This document shows, piece after piece, positions 1-11,857 of a stretch of DNA of 64,000 bases. The notes beneath the pieces are model-generated. The model was not told where the DNA came from, did not search any database, and saw only the letters and a list, made by a program, of their open reading frames with translations. The stretch spans positions 7,454,001 through 7,518,000 of the forward strand of contig NZ_JAYMGI010000002.1 in NCBI RefSeq assembly GCF_035825295.1. Reading direction: 5' to 3'. Each line of letters starts with the position of its first letter. Position 1 is the stretch's first letter. This DNA comes from Actinacidiphila sp. DG2A-62. GTDB lineage: Bacteria; Actinomycetota; Actinomycetes; Streptomycetales; Streptomycetaceae. The translations under genes and the position numbers were made by a program.

Positions 1-1
1 C

Positions 2-640
2 TCCAAGTACGCGGCCCTCTACTACCCGTGGATCAAGGTCTTCGACCCGGCCACCGGCCAGGCCCGCATGGTCCCGCCGAGCGGCCACGTCGCGGGCATC
101 TGGGCCCGCAACGACTTCGAGCGCGGTGTGCACAAGGCCCCGGCCAACGAAGTCGTGCGCGGCGCCGTCGACCTGGAGAACCAGATCACCCGCGGCGAGC
201 AGGACCTGCTCAACCCGATCGGCGTCAACTGCATCAGGTCCTTCCCCGGCCGCGGCATCCGGGTGTGGGGCGCCCGCACCCTGTCCTCCGACCCGGCCTG
301 GCGCTACGTCAACATCCGCCGGTACTTCAACTACCTGGAGGAGTCGATCCTGATCGGCACCCAGTGGGTGGTGTTCGAGCCCAACGACCAGGCTCTGTGG
401 GCCCGCATCCGGCGCAACGTCTCGGCGTTCCTCGTCAACGAGTGGCGCAACGGCGCGCTCTTCGGCTCGCGCCCCGAGGAGGCCTTCTACGTCAAGTGCG
501 ACGCCGAGAGCAACCCGCAGGAGTCGGTGGACCTCGGACGCGTCGTCTGCGAGATCGGCATCGCGCCCGTCAAGCCGGCCGAGTTCGTGATCTTCCGGCT
601 GGCGCAGTTCTCCAGCGGCAGCGGCGAGCTGGAGGAGTAG
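2..640 (+). CDS. cis2: eCIS contractile sheath protein, C-terminal part (partial)
   Basis: The gene runs in from the left edge, so only about the last 212 residues are present. They match the C-terminal domain of phage-tail/eCIS sheath proteins: an FDP-x-T segment, a GHVAGIWAR-like stretch, the NPIGVNCIR segment, GIRVWGARTL, a YVNIRR-x-x-NYLEESI segment and a closing strand typical of the sheath core fold. In this family the sheath polymerises around the inner tube and contracts to drive it through a membrane. The tube gene follows after a 137-base gap, the usual eCIS order. The upstream boundary cannot be seen. Confidence 0.93.
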   Translation, partial: SKYAALYYPWIKVFDPATGQARMVPPSGHVAGIWARNDFERGVHKAPANEVVRGAVDLENQITRGEQDLLNPIGVNCIRSFPGRGIRVWGARTLSSDPAWRYVNIRRYFNYLEESILIGTQWVVFEPNDQALWARIRRNVSAFLVNEWRNGALFGSRPEEAFYVKCDAESNPQESVDLGRVVCEIGIAPVKPAEFVIFRLAQFSSGSGELEE

Positions 641-680
641 CCCGCCCCCCGTGCTCCCGATCGGGCACGCCCAACGGCGG

Positions 681-707
681 CGGACCGGCCGCCGGCGGCG
701 GCGTCCG
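681..707 (+). terminator. possible hairpin between sheath and tube genes
   Basis: CGGAC at 681-685 pairs with GTCCG at 703-707 around a GC-rich, internally palindromic core. No U-tract follows. It could lower read-through or protect mRNA ends between two structural genes. The evidence is only base pairing in a GC-rich region, so it is weak. Confidence 0.25.
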
Positions 708-777
708 GCAGTGAGCACATCGCAGTACATCGCCCGTCACATCGGTACGCAGTGAGCAGAAGGACAGACAGCGCCTC

Positions 778-1221
778 ATGACCAGCCAGCCCGGTGACAC
801 CCTCACATCACACAATTTCGGCATCCAGATCGACGGTGTCATGGTCGAGTTCCTGCACGAGGTCAGCGGTCTGACCATGGAACAGGACGTCATCGAATAC
901 CAGCAGGTGTCCGCGCAGGGCGTGCCGGTGACGAAGAAGATGCCCGGCGTGAAGAAGGCCGGGGCGGTCACCGTCGTGCGCGGTGCGAACGGCTCCAGCG
1001 CGTTCACCCAGTGGATCAACGACTCGATCGCCGGCCAGATGGCCACGGCCCGCAAGAACGCCACGATCATCTTCATGGACACCACGAACCAGCCGGTGCT
1101 CCGCTACCACCTGCGCAACGCCTGGTGCCACAAGGTCGAGCCCAGCGCGGTCAAGGCCGGCGAGGCGTCGGCCCTCACCGAGACCGTGTCGATCACCTAC
1201 GAAGAACTGGTCATCGAGTAA
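778..1221 (+). CDS. cis1: eCIS inner tube protein (gp19/Hcp-like fold)
   Basis: This 147-aa protein has the size and pattern of T4 gp19-type tail tube proteins: an N-terminal beta strand (HNFGIQIDGVMVEFLHEVSG), a VPVTKKMPG loop, a VTVVRG strand and a C-terminal LTETVSITYEEL strand. Such proteins form hexameric rings that stack into the inner tube expelled on contraction. It lies directly behind the sheath gene and its stop overlaps the next start (TAATG). A second, diverged paralogue lies at 5794-6231, as is common in eCIS loci where one copy sits at the baseplate. Confidence 0.92.
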   Translation: MTSQPGDTLTSHNFGIQIDGVMVEFLHEVSGLTMEQDVIEYQQVSAQGVPVTKKMPGVKKAGAVTVVRGANGSSAFTQWINDSIAGQMATARKNATIIFMDTTNQPVLRYHLRNAWCHKVEPSAVKAGEASALTETVSITYEELVIE

Positions 1222-1727
1222 TGCGCCGCACGCCCACCCGCCCGTCCGCCGCGCCCGCACCGCCGGGCGGGGCGGACGGGCCGGCGGCAGCCGCCGCGCC
1301 CGAGACCGTGGTCGAGGCAGCCGCCCCACCGCCCCCGGCGGCGCCCGAACGGCAGTCGCTGCGCACGGAGTTCGAGTTCGAGCTGCCGCGCGGCTACGTC
1401 GACCAGTCCGGCACCGTCCACCGCACCGGGACCATGCGGCTGGCCACCGCGCGCGACGAGCTGATCCCGCTGCGGGACGTCCGCGTCCAGGAGAACCCGG
1501 CCTACCTGTCGGTGGTGCTGCTCGGCCGCGTCATCACCCGCCTGGGCACGCTGCCCCTGGTGCACGACGGCGTGGTGGAGAACATGTTCGCCTCCGACCT
1601 GGCCTTCCTCCAGGACTTCTACCGGCAGGTCAACGCCGAGGGCCACACCAGGGCCGGGGTCACCTGCCCGCACTGCGAGCAGCCCTTCGAGGTGGAACTC
1701 GGCGGGAGCCGCCTGGGGGAATCGTGA
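1221..1727 (+). CDS. eCIS conserved assembly-type protein with one CxxC pair
   Basis: This 168-aa protein starts at the ATG overlapping the tube stop codon. The first ~45 residues are Pro/Ala-rich and probably disordered. The folded part begins at a RTEFEFELPRGYVD segment and ends near a TCPHCEQPFEVEL segment, where a single CxxC pair could be half of a metal site. Proteins of this size between tube and DUF6760 genes recur in actinobacterial eCIS loci and are often called tail assembly proteins. No enzymatic motif is visible, so the role is inferred from position. Confidence 0.7.
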   Translation: MRRTPTRPSAAPAPPGGADGPAAAAAPETVVEAAAPPPPAAPERQSLRTEFEFELPRGYVDQSGTVHRTGTMRLATARDELIPLRDVRVQENPAYLSVVLLGRVITRLGTLPLVHDGVVENMFASDLAFLQDFYRQVNAEGHTRAGVTCPHCEQPFEVELGGSRLGES

Positions 1728-1881
1728 CGTACGCGACCGACCGGATCCACGAGGAGATCGCGTACGTCGCCTACCACTTCCACTGGAGCCTGGAGGACAT
1801 CCTGGACCTCGAACACCGTGACCGGCGGCGCTACACCCAGGAGATCGCCGCCCTCGTCGAGCGCGCGGCGGCGGAGGGCTG

Positions 1882-1882
<1 letters not shown>
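1724..1882 (+). CDS. DUF6760-like small eCIS protein
   Basis: This 52-aa protein starts at a GTG that overlaps the preceding TGA (GTGA), and its own stop overlaps the next ATG (TGATG), so it is embedded in a coupled series. The centre reads YVAYHFHWSLEDILDLEH followed by a charged helix, which I recognise as the short family DUF6760 found beside phage-tail-like genes. It is almost entirely helical and acidic/basic. Its function is unknown; a chaperone or adaptor role would fit the tight coupling. Confidence 0.78.
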
Positions 1883-5584
<3,702 letters not shown>

Positions 5585-5598
<14 letters not shown>

Positions 5599-5797
5599 CC
5601 GCGAACCCCTGACCGGGGACCGGGACCCGGGCGCCGGAGGCCGGTCCACGGGCGGCGCGCGCCCGCGGGCCGTGACCGAGCGGCCGGAACCGGCCGGGCC
5701 GCACCGGGCGGCCCGGCCGCAGGAGCCGGCGTCCCGCCCGACCGCACCCGCGGGGCCGCGAGGTCCCCGACCGCAAGCGAAAGGCCGACCGCGATGA
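5585..5797 (+). CDS. possible small basic, disordered protein
   Basis: A 70-codon frame starts within the end of the VQR-rich gene and its TGA overlaps the ATG of the next tube gene. Third positions are G/C-rich for most of the frame but not near the end, where the next gene's ribosome-binding region would lie. The product would be Arg/Pro-rich with no recognisable domain. It may be a real coupled peptide or simply the spacer of the operon. Confidence 0.25.
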
Positions 5798-6231
5798 GCA
5801 GCGATCTCGATCCGGGATCCTCGATCTTCTTCACCCTGACCATCGACGGCGAGGACCTGGGCTACTTCAACGGTTGCGAGGGGCTCGCCTCCGAGGTGGA
5901 GATGGAGCACTACCAGGAGGGCGGCAACAACGGGTTCGTCTGGCAACTGCCCACCCGCGTCACGTACTCGACGATCCGGCTGACCCGTCCCCTGACGGCC
6001 GGCACGGCGAACGTGGCGGCCTGGATCTCGTCGGTGACCACCGGCGTGTCCCGGCCGACCGCGGAGATCGCCGCGCTGCGCGCCGACGGCTCGGTGGTCG
6101 CGCGCTGGGGCCTGCTGGACGTGGTGCCGGTGCGCTGGCAGGGGCCGACGCTCGACCCGGCGAGCCCCGGCGTCGCCACCGAGGTCCTGGAGATCGCGCA
6201 CCACGGCTTCACCGACGTGGAGGGCGAGTAG
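5794..6231 (+). CDS. second eCIS tube-family protein
   Basis: This 145-aa protein belongs to the same gp19-like family as the product of 778-1221 but is clearly diverged. It has FFTLTIDGEDLGYFNGCEG, a MEHYQEGGNNGFVWQLP loop, an IRLTRPLT strand and a C-terminal EVLEIAHHGF strand. eCIS particles commonly have two or three tube-type proteins, with one acting as initiator or adaptor between baseplate hub and tube. Its place directly before the LysM and spike genes supports that adaptor role. Two bases separate its stop from the next start. Confidence 0.88.
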   Translation: MSSDLDPGSSIFFTLTIDGEDLGYFNGCEGLASEVEMEHYQEGGNNGFVWQLPTRVTYSTIRLTRPLTAGTANVAAWISSVTTGVSRPTAEIAALRADGSVVARWGLLDVVPVRWQGPTLDPASPGVATEVLEIAHHGFTDVEGE

Positions 6232-6233
6232 CG

Positions 6234-7001
6234 ATGTCGAAGTTCGAGAACTCGATGGACCACAAGTGGAACAAGGCGAGCAACAAGGTCGCCGACGCCA
6301 TCGGCAGCCTGGTCCACGCCATGCTGGTCATCCACGAGCCGCCGCTCGGGCACAGCACCACCCCCGGCCCGCTGATCAAGTCCTTCAGCTTCGAGTTCAA
6401 CCCCTCCCAGCTCGCGCTGACCCGCCGCGCGCAGTGGAACTCCACGCCCGCGGCGGCGGTGCGCGACGGGGTGCTGCCGGAGTTCATGGGGCCCGAACCG
6501 CGCGAGCTGAACGTGACGGTGTTCCTCGACCGCTCCGACGACCCGGACAGCAACGACGTCATGAAGATGGTGGAGTCGCTGTTCTCCTGCTGCGAGGTGA
6601 CGTCGATGAGCCTGGCGGCGAAGCAGCCCTCCACGCCCTGGGTGGTCTTCGAGTGGGGGTCGTTCAGGACGGCCAGGTTCACCGCCTACGTCGAGTCGGT
6701 GGAGGCCCAGTACACCGTCTTCGGCACGTCCGGAATGCCGATCCGGGCCACCTGCCAGCTGCGCCTGCACGAGATCCCGACCAGGACCGCGGGACAGAAC
6801 CCGACCTCGGGCGCCCTCACCGCGCGCCGCGTGCACCGGCTGGTCGCCGGCGACTCCCTGCAGTCGCTGGCCTGGCGCGAGTACGGCGACGCCGCCGCCT
6901 GGCGGACCATCGCCGAGACCAACGGCATCGACGACCCGGCGCGGCTCACCCCCGGCACCGAACTCATCCTGCCCGCGGCCGAGGAGGTCACCACGCCATG
7001 A
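6234..7001 (+). CDS. cis7: eCIS LysM-domain baseplate/hub protein
   Basis: This 255-aa protein has an N-terminal region with the FEFNPSQLALTRR signature seen in eCIS/phage proteins that clamp tube to spike, then a C-terminal LysM module (about residues 203-250: VHRLVAGDSLQSLAWREYG through DPARLTPGTELILP). In contractile systems the LysM protein is a hub component; its fold is structural and does not by itself prove peptidoglycan binding. The start is the ATG three bases after the previous stop. The stop overlaps the spike start (ATGA). Confidence 0.9.
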   Translation: MSKFENSMDHKWNKASNKVADAIGSLVHAMLVIHEPPLGHSTTPGPLIKSFSFEFNPSQLALTRRAQWNSTPAAAVRDGVLPEFMGPEPRELNVTVFLDRSDDPDSNDVMKMVESLFSCCEVTSMSLAAKQPSTPWVVFEWGSFRTARFTAYVESVEAQYTVFGTSGMPIRATCQLRLHEIPTRTAGQNPTSGALTARRVHRLVAGDSLQSLAWREYGDAAAWRTIAETNGIDDPARLTPGTELILPAAEEVTTP

Positions 7002-8884
7002 CCAAGATAGCCTTCTCCAGCGTCATCGACGTCAGGGTGAACGGCCGCTCCCTGCGCTCGCCCGTGGCCGACCACCTCGTCGACGCCTGGGTCGACCTCG
7101 CGTCCGGCGTGCCCGGCGCCTTCCACCTGGCCTTCCGCGACAAGGCGCGGCGGGAGGTGCTCGGGCTGGCCGACATCACGATCGGCTCGAAGGTCGAGCT
7201 GGCGCCGGTCGCCGACGGCAAGGGCGCGCAGGACACGCTGCTCACCGGCGAGGTGACCGGCCTGGAGGCGGACTACGACGGCACCGGCACCTTCACCGTG
7301 GTGCGCGGCTACGACCTCGGCCACCGCATGCTGCGCCGGCGCCGCGTGGTCGGCTACACCGAGATGACCGCGAGCGCCATCGTGGCGAAGCTGGTCGCCG
7401 ACAGCGGCATCCCGGTCGGCGCCATCGAACCCACCAGGCCCGCCTACGAGTTCATCACCCAGGACAACGTCACCGACTGGGACTTCGTGTGCCGGCTCGC
7501 CGAGGAGAACGAGAAGGTGGCGTACCTCGACTCCGACGGGCTGTTCCGGTTCGTCGGCCGCAAGCGGGCCTTCGGCGCGCCGCCGCAGGGCACCGAGAGC
7601 GACAAGAGCCAGTTCGTCCTGCAGGGCGGCGTCGACGTGCTGCGCTGCCGGGCCGCCGTCACCTCCGCCGACCAGGTCCCGCAGGTGGAGGTGCGCGGCT
7701 GGGACGTGCAGGCCAAGCGGAAGCTGAAGGAGAAGGTGCGGGCGGCGGCCAACCCGGCGATCGACAACGGCGCCTCGCCCGGCGAGATGGCGGCGGCCTT
7801 CACCGCCGGCGACCTGGTCGAGGCCGGCACCCCGTACGACCGGCAGCCGCAGGTCAAGCGGGCCGCGCAGGCACTGGCCGACGACGTGACGTCCTCCTTC
7901 GCCGAACTGGAGATCACCGTCCACGGCAACCCCAGGATCCGTCCGGACGTCGCGGTGCTGCTGGAGGACGTCGGCAAGCCCTTCGAGGGCAAGTACACGG
8001 TGACCGGGGTCCGGCACACCTTCGAGAACGGCCGCCCCTACCGGACCCGGGTGAGCGTCAGCGGGCGGCAGTGGCGGTCGCTGTACGGGCTCGCCTCCGG
8101 CGGCACGACGGCCGCGCCGCGCCTGCCGAGCGTGGCCAACGCGCTGGTCACCGACGTCAAGGACCCGCTGCGGCTGGGCCGGGTGAAGCTCACCTTCCCG
8201 TGGCTGGACGACACCTACGTCAGCGACTGGACCCGCACCGTGCAGTTCGGCGGGGTCGGCGGCGGCAGCATCGTCCCGCTGGACGTCAACGACGAGGTGC
8301 TGGTGGCGTTCGACCGCGGCGCCCTGGACCACCCGTACGTCCTCGGCGGCCTCTACAACGGCAAGGACCGCTTCCGGCCCGGCGACGTGGAGCTGTACGA
8401 CCGGGTCAGCGGCAAGGCGAACCGGCACACCCTGGCCGACCGGGAGTACAACCGCGTCGACCTGCTCAGCCAACAGAGCGGCCTGCGCAAGCGCGGGGTG
8501 CGGCTGAGCACCGGCAACGACCGGCTGGTGGTCCACCTGGACCGGACGAACACCGAGATCAGCATCGACAGCCGGGGCAGCGTCTCGATCAAGGGCAGCA
8601 CGACGGTGTCCGTCAAGGCCGGCGCCGACCTGAGTCTGAAGGCCGGCGGGAAGCTCAGCCTGCAGGCGGGCGGCGAGATGAGCCTGAACGCCGGGGGCGT
8701 GATGAACCTCGACGCGGGCGGGGCGCTGACCGTCAACTCCACGGCCATGGAGATCGGCGCGCGGGCCGCGCTGAGCGTCTCGGCCGCGCTCGACGCGAAC
8801 TTCAACGCGCTGAACATGCAGATGGAGGCCGCCAACATCGCCATGCTCGGCAACGTCACCGCCAACGGGATGGAGGTCATCTGA
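6998..8884 (+). CDS. cis8: eCIS VgrG-like central spike
   Basis: This 628-aa protein starts at the ATG overlapping the previous stop. Residues 1 to about 350 resemble the gpD/gp27-like VgrG barrel domain (including a DWDFVCRLAEENE segment). An OB-fold segment follows at about 370-455 (VTDVKDPLRLGRVKLTFPW through HPYVLGGLYNGKD). The C-terminal third is a beta-helix with short repeated strands of the type LSLKAGG / LSLQAGG / MSLNAGG / MNLDAGG, ending without an effector extension. The trimer would cap the tube tip and pierce the target membrane. No PAAR-tip gene is visible nearby. Confidence 0.93.
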   Translation: MTKIAFSSVIDVRVNGRSLRSPVADHLVDAWVDLASGVPGAFHLAFRDKARREVLGLADITIGSKVELAPVADGKGAQDTLLTGEVTGLEADYDGTGTFTVVRGYDLGHRMLRRRRVVGYTEMTASAIVAKLVADSGIPVGAIEPTRPAYEFITQDNVTDWDFVCRLAEENEKVAYLDSDGLFRFVGRKRAFGAPPQGTESDKSQFVLQGGVDVLRCRAAVTSADQVPQVEVRGWDVQAKRKLKEKVRAAANPAIDNGASPGEMAAAFTAGDLVEAGTPYDRQPQVKRAAQALADDVTSSFAELEITVHGNPRIRPDVAVLLEDVGKPFEGKYTVTGVRHTFENGRPYRTRVSVSGRQWRSLYGLASGGTTAAPRLPSVANALVTDVKDPLRLGRVKLTFPWLDDTYVSDWTRTVQFGGVGGGSIVPLDVNDEVLVAFDRGALDHPYVLGGLYNGKDRFRPGDVELYDRVSGKANRHTLADREYNRVDLLSQQSGLRKRGVRLSTGNDRLVVHLDRTNTEISIDSRGSVSIKGSTTVSVKAGADLSLKAGGKLSLQAGGEMSLNAGGVMNLDAGGALTVNSTAMEIGARAALSVSAALDANFNALNMQMEAANIAMLGNVTANGMEVI

Positions 8885-9330
8885 TGCCCGAGCAGTTCGT
8901 CGGCTCCGGTTGGTCCTTCCCGCTGCGGATCGGCCCGACCGGCGGCATCGCGCTGGTCAGCGGGGAGCGGGAGGTCGAGGAGGCCATGCACCTGGTGCTG
9001 GCCACCGCGCCGGGCGAGCGGCCGATGCGGCCGGAGTTCGGCTGCGCCATCCACGACATGGTCTTCGCACCGGTCAACGAGTCCACCGTGGGCCGGATCC
9101 AGCACGAGGTGTTCACCAGCCTGGACCGCTGGGAGCCGCGCATCGAGGTGCACGAGGTGGAGGTGACCGTCGGCGAGGAGCCGGGGGTGCTCTTCATCGA
9201 CGTGCGGTACGCCATCCGCGGCACCAACAACCCGCGCAGCCTGGTCTTCCCGTTCTACGTCATCCCCTCCCACGACGATCCCGAGCCGCCGTCGCGCGAC
9301 GGCACGCCGGCCACCGAAAGCGACCGCTGA
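8884..9330 (+). CDS. cis9: eCIS baseplate wedge protein, GPW/gp25 family
   Basis: This 148-aa protein starts at the ATG overlapping the spike stop (TGATG). It has the gp25 pattern: SGEREVEEAMHLVLATAPGE, the RPEFGCAIHDMVF core, and an IEVHEVEVTV strand near the end. gp25-like proteins fold like lysozyme but act as the baseplate element that nucleates sheath assembly. The order spike, gp25, J, I is the canonical tail/eCIS order. Confidence 0.93.
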   Translation: MPEQFVGSGWSFPLRIGPTGGIALVSGEREVEEAMHLVLATAPGERPMRPEFGCAIHDMVFAPVNESTVGRIQHEVFTSLDRWEPRIEVHEVEVTVGEEPGVLFIDVRYAIRGTNNPRSLVFPFYVIPSHDDPEPPSRDGTPATESDR

Positions 9331-11288
9331 TGGCACTGCCCTCCCCGAACCTCGACGACCGCCGTTTCCAGCAGTTCGTCGACGACGCCAAGCGCTTCAT
9401 CCAGCGGCGCGCGCCGGAGTGGACCGACCACAACGTGTCCGACCCCGGCGTCACCCTCGTGGAGACCGTCGCCCACCTGGCCGACCAGATCGTCTACCGG
9501 CTCAACCGGGTCCCGGAGAAGAACCACCTGGCCTTCCTCGACCTGGTCGGGGTGACCCTCTTCCCGCCGTCCGCGGCGCGCACCGACGTGACGTTCTGGC
9601 TGTCGGCCCCGCAGGACGACCCGGTCGTCGTCCGCACCGGCACCGAGACCGCCACCGTCCGGGCGGACAGCGAGGAAGCGGTCGTCTTCAGCACCGAACG
9701 CGACCTGGTCATCGTGCCCACGCGGTTGCTGCACCTGGCCGTGCAGCACAGCGGGCAGGCGGTGACCGACAGGACCGCGGACCTGGCGGCGGGCCGGGAC
9801 GTGCTGTGCTTCGCCGAGGCGCCTTCGGCCGGCGACAGCATGCTGCTCGGGCTCAGCGCCGCGGCCCCGCACTGCGCGGTGGCGCTGCGGCTGGACAGCC
9901 AGGTCGACGGCGTCGGCGTCGACCCCCGGCAGCCGCCGCTGGCCTGGGAGGCGTGGACCGCCGACGGCTGGACGGCGTGCGAGGTCGAGGAGGACGGCAC
10001 CGGCGGCCTGAACCGCCCCGGCGACGTGGTGCTGCACGTGCCGGGCGGGCACATCCTGTCCCGCACCGGCCGGCACGAGGCGGGCTGGCTGCGCTGCCGG
10101 GTCACCGAGCCGGAGCCGGGCCAGCCCTTCTACACCACCTCGCCGACCGTGCGCTCCGCCGAGGCGTTCACCACGGGCGGCACGGCACCGGCCGTGCACG
10201 CCGAGACGGTCCACGACGAGGCGCTCGGCGAGTCCACCGGGCTGCCCGGGCAGCGGTTGCGCCTGGCCCACGCGCCCGTCGTCGGCGACGTGCCGCCGCT
10301 GCACCTCCAGGTGGCCGAGTACGGGGGGTGGACCGACTGGCAGGTCGTCCAGCACTTCGCGGCCTCCGGCCCCAAGGACCGGCACGTCACCCTGGACGCG
10401 GCCACCGGTGAGATCGCCTTCGGCCCCGCGGTCCGCGAACGCGACGGCAGTCTGCGGCAGTACGGCGCGGTGCCGCCCAAGGGCGCCGTGATCCGGGCCG
10501 CCCGCTACCGCACCGGCGGCGGACGCACCGGCAACGTCGCCCGCGGCGCCATCAGGACGCTGCGCGACTCCGTCCCCTACGTCGCCGAGGTCGTCAACCG
10601 CGAGGCCGCGCACGGCGGCGTGGACGGCGAGACGGTGGCGGAGGCCAAGGCGCGCGCGCCGCTCACCCTGCGCGCCCAGGACCGCGCGGTGACCCTGCGG
10701 GACTACGAGGAACTCGCCCGGCACGCCGCGCCGGAGACCGCCCGCATCACCTGCCTGGAAGGCGACGAGGGGGAGCACGGCGCCTACGCGGTGCGTGTCC
10801 TGGTCGTCCCGCGCGCCGTGCCCGACCCCGGCGGCAGGCTGCGCTTCGAGCAACTCGTGCCCGCGGACTCCCTGTTGCGGCGCATCACCGACTACCTCGA
10901 CGAACGGCGGCTGATCGGCACCCGGCTGGCCGTCGGCCCGCCCTACTACCAGGGCGTGACCGTCGTCGCGACCCTGCACGCCTTCCGCGGCGCCGACGCC
11001 GAGCGCGTCCGCCGCGACGCGCACGACGCGCTCTACCGGCACCTCGACCCGCTCACCGGGGGCGCCGACGGCACCGGCTGGCCCTTCGGCCGCCCCGTGC
11101 AGTCCGGCGAGATCTTCGCGGTGCTGCAGCGCGTGCCCGGCGTGGAACTGGTCGACGAGGTGCAGCTGCACCCGGCCGATCCGCTGACCGGCAAGCGCGG
11201 CGACCGGACCGAGCGCATCGACCTCGACCCGCCGTCGCTGGTGTTCTCCTACGACCACCGCGTCCGGGTGATCGGGGGCACCTCGTGA
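9330..11288 (+). CDS. cis11: eCIS baseplate J-like wedge protein
   Basis: This 652-aa protein starts at the ATG overlapping the gp25 stop. The N-terminus (NLDDRRFQQFVDDAKRFI, then HNVSDPGVTLVETVAHLAD) is the usual opening of putative baseplate assembly proteins of the gpJ/gp6 type. The C-terminal half has the AKARAPLTLRAQDRAVTLRDYEELA signature that precedes the J domain. Such proteins form the iris ring around the hub that opens when firing starts. It overlaps the next gene by four bases (GTGA). Confidence 0.92.
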   Translation: MALPSPNLDDRRFQQFVDDAKRFIQRRAPEWTDHNVSDPGVTLVETVAHLADQIVYRLNRVPEKNHLAFLDLVGVTLFPPSAARTDVTFWLSAPQDDPVVVRTGTETATVRADSEEAVVFSTERDLVIVPTRLLHLAVQHSGQAVTDRTADLAAGRDVLCFAEAPSAGDSMLLGLSAAAPHCAVALRLDSQVDGVGVDPRQPPLAWEAWTADGWTACEVEEDGTGGLNRPGDVVLHVPGGHILSRTGRHEAGWLRCRVTEPEPGQPFYTTSPTVRSAEAFTTGGTAPAVHAETVHDEALGESTGLPGQRLRLAHAPVVGDVPPLHLQVAEYGGWTDWQVVQHFAASGPKDRHVTLDAATGEIAFGPAVRERDGSLRQYGAVPPKGAVIRAARYRTGGGRTGNVARGAIRTLRDSVPYVAEVVNREAAHGGVDGETVAEAKARAPLTLRAQDRAVTLRDYEELARHAAPETARITCLEGDEGEHGAYAVRVLVVPRAVPDPGGRLRFEQLVPADSLLRRITDYLDERRLIGTRLAVGPPYYQGVTVVATLHAFRGADAERVRRDAHDALYRHLDPLTGGADGTGWPFGRPVQSGEIFAVLQRVPGVELVDEVQLHPADPLTGKRGDRTERIDLDPPSLVFSYDHRVRVIGGTS

Positions 11289-11857
11289 GGGGTTCCGTCG
11301 AGGGCCTCGGCTCCGCCGTGCCGCTGGGCACGATGCTGCCCGCCGTCTACGCCGACGACGACATGATGCAGCGCTTCGTCGGCGGCCTCGACGAGGTGCT
11401 CGCGCCCTTCCTGAACGTCCTGGACTGCCTGGAGGCGTACTTCACCCCGTCCCTGGCGCCGGCCGACTTCACCCGCTGGCTCGGCTGGTGGGTCGGCGCG
11501 GAGACCGACGGCATCGAGGACGACGACGCGGTCGGCGAGGCGCGGTTGCGCGCCGCGGTCGCCGCCGCCGCGCGCCTGCACCGCGTCCGCGGCACCCGCG
11601 CCGGCCTGGCGGAGGCGGTGCGGCTCGCCTTCGGCGTCGAGCCCGAGATCACCGAGAGCGGCGGCGCTGCCTGGAGCGCCGCGCCCCGTGGCCCGGTCCC
11701 CGGCGAGAAGCGCCCCCGCCTGCACGTCGCCATCCGTCTGCCCGAGCCGACCGCCGCGGACGAGTACCGGCTGGACGACCTGGTCGCCGCCACCCGTCCC
11801 GCGCACATGCCCTACACGGTCCAGGTGACCGCCGTCGAGAGGACCGCCGAGTCATGA
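11285..11857 (+). CDS. cis12: eCIS phage tail protein I-like baseplate component
   Basis: This 190-aa protein starts at the GTG overlapping the gpJ-like stop. It contains the P2 I-type pattern: LPAVYADDDMMQRFVGGLDE, a TRWLGWWVG segment, and RVRGTRAGLAEAVRLAFG. In contractile tails this family joins the J-like protein in the baseplate wedge. It overlaps the following membrane-protein gene by four bases (ATGA), so that gene belongs to the same transcription unit. Confidence 0.9.
   Translation: MRGSVEGLGSAVPLGTMLPAVYADDDMMQRFVGGLDEVLAPFLNVLDCLEAYFTPSLAPADFTRWLGWWVGAETDGIEDDDAVGEARLRAAVAAAARLHRVRGTRAGLAEAVRLAFGVEPEITESGGAAWSAAPRGPVPGEKRPRLHVAIRLPEPTAADEYRLDDLVAATRPAHMPYTVQVTAVERTAES

Noticed and set aside
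6266..6997. N-terminal extension of the spike gene
   Set aside because: The frame is open upstream but overlaps the LysM gene; the ATG at 6998 with ATGA overlap fits the operon and the family length.
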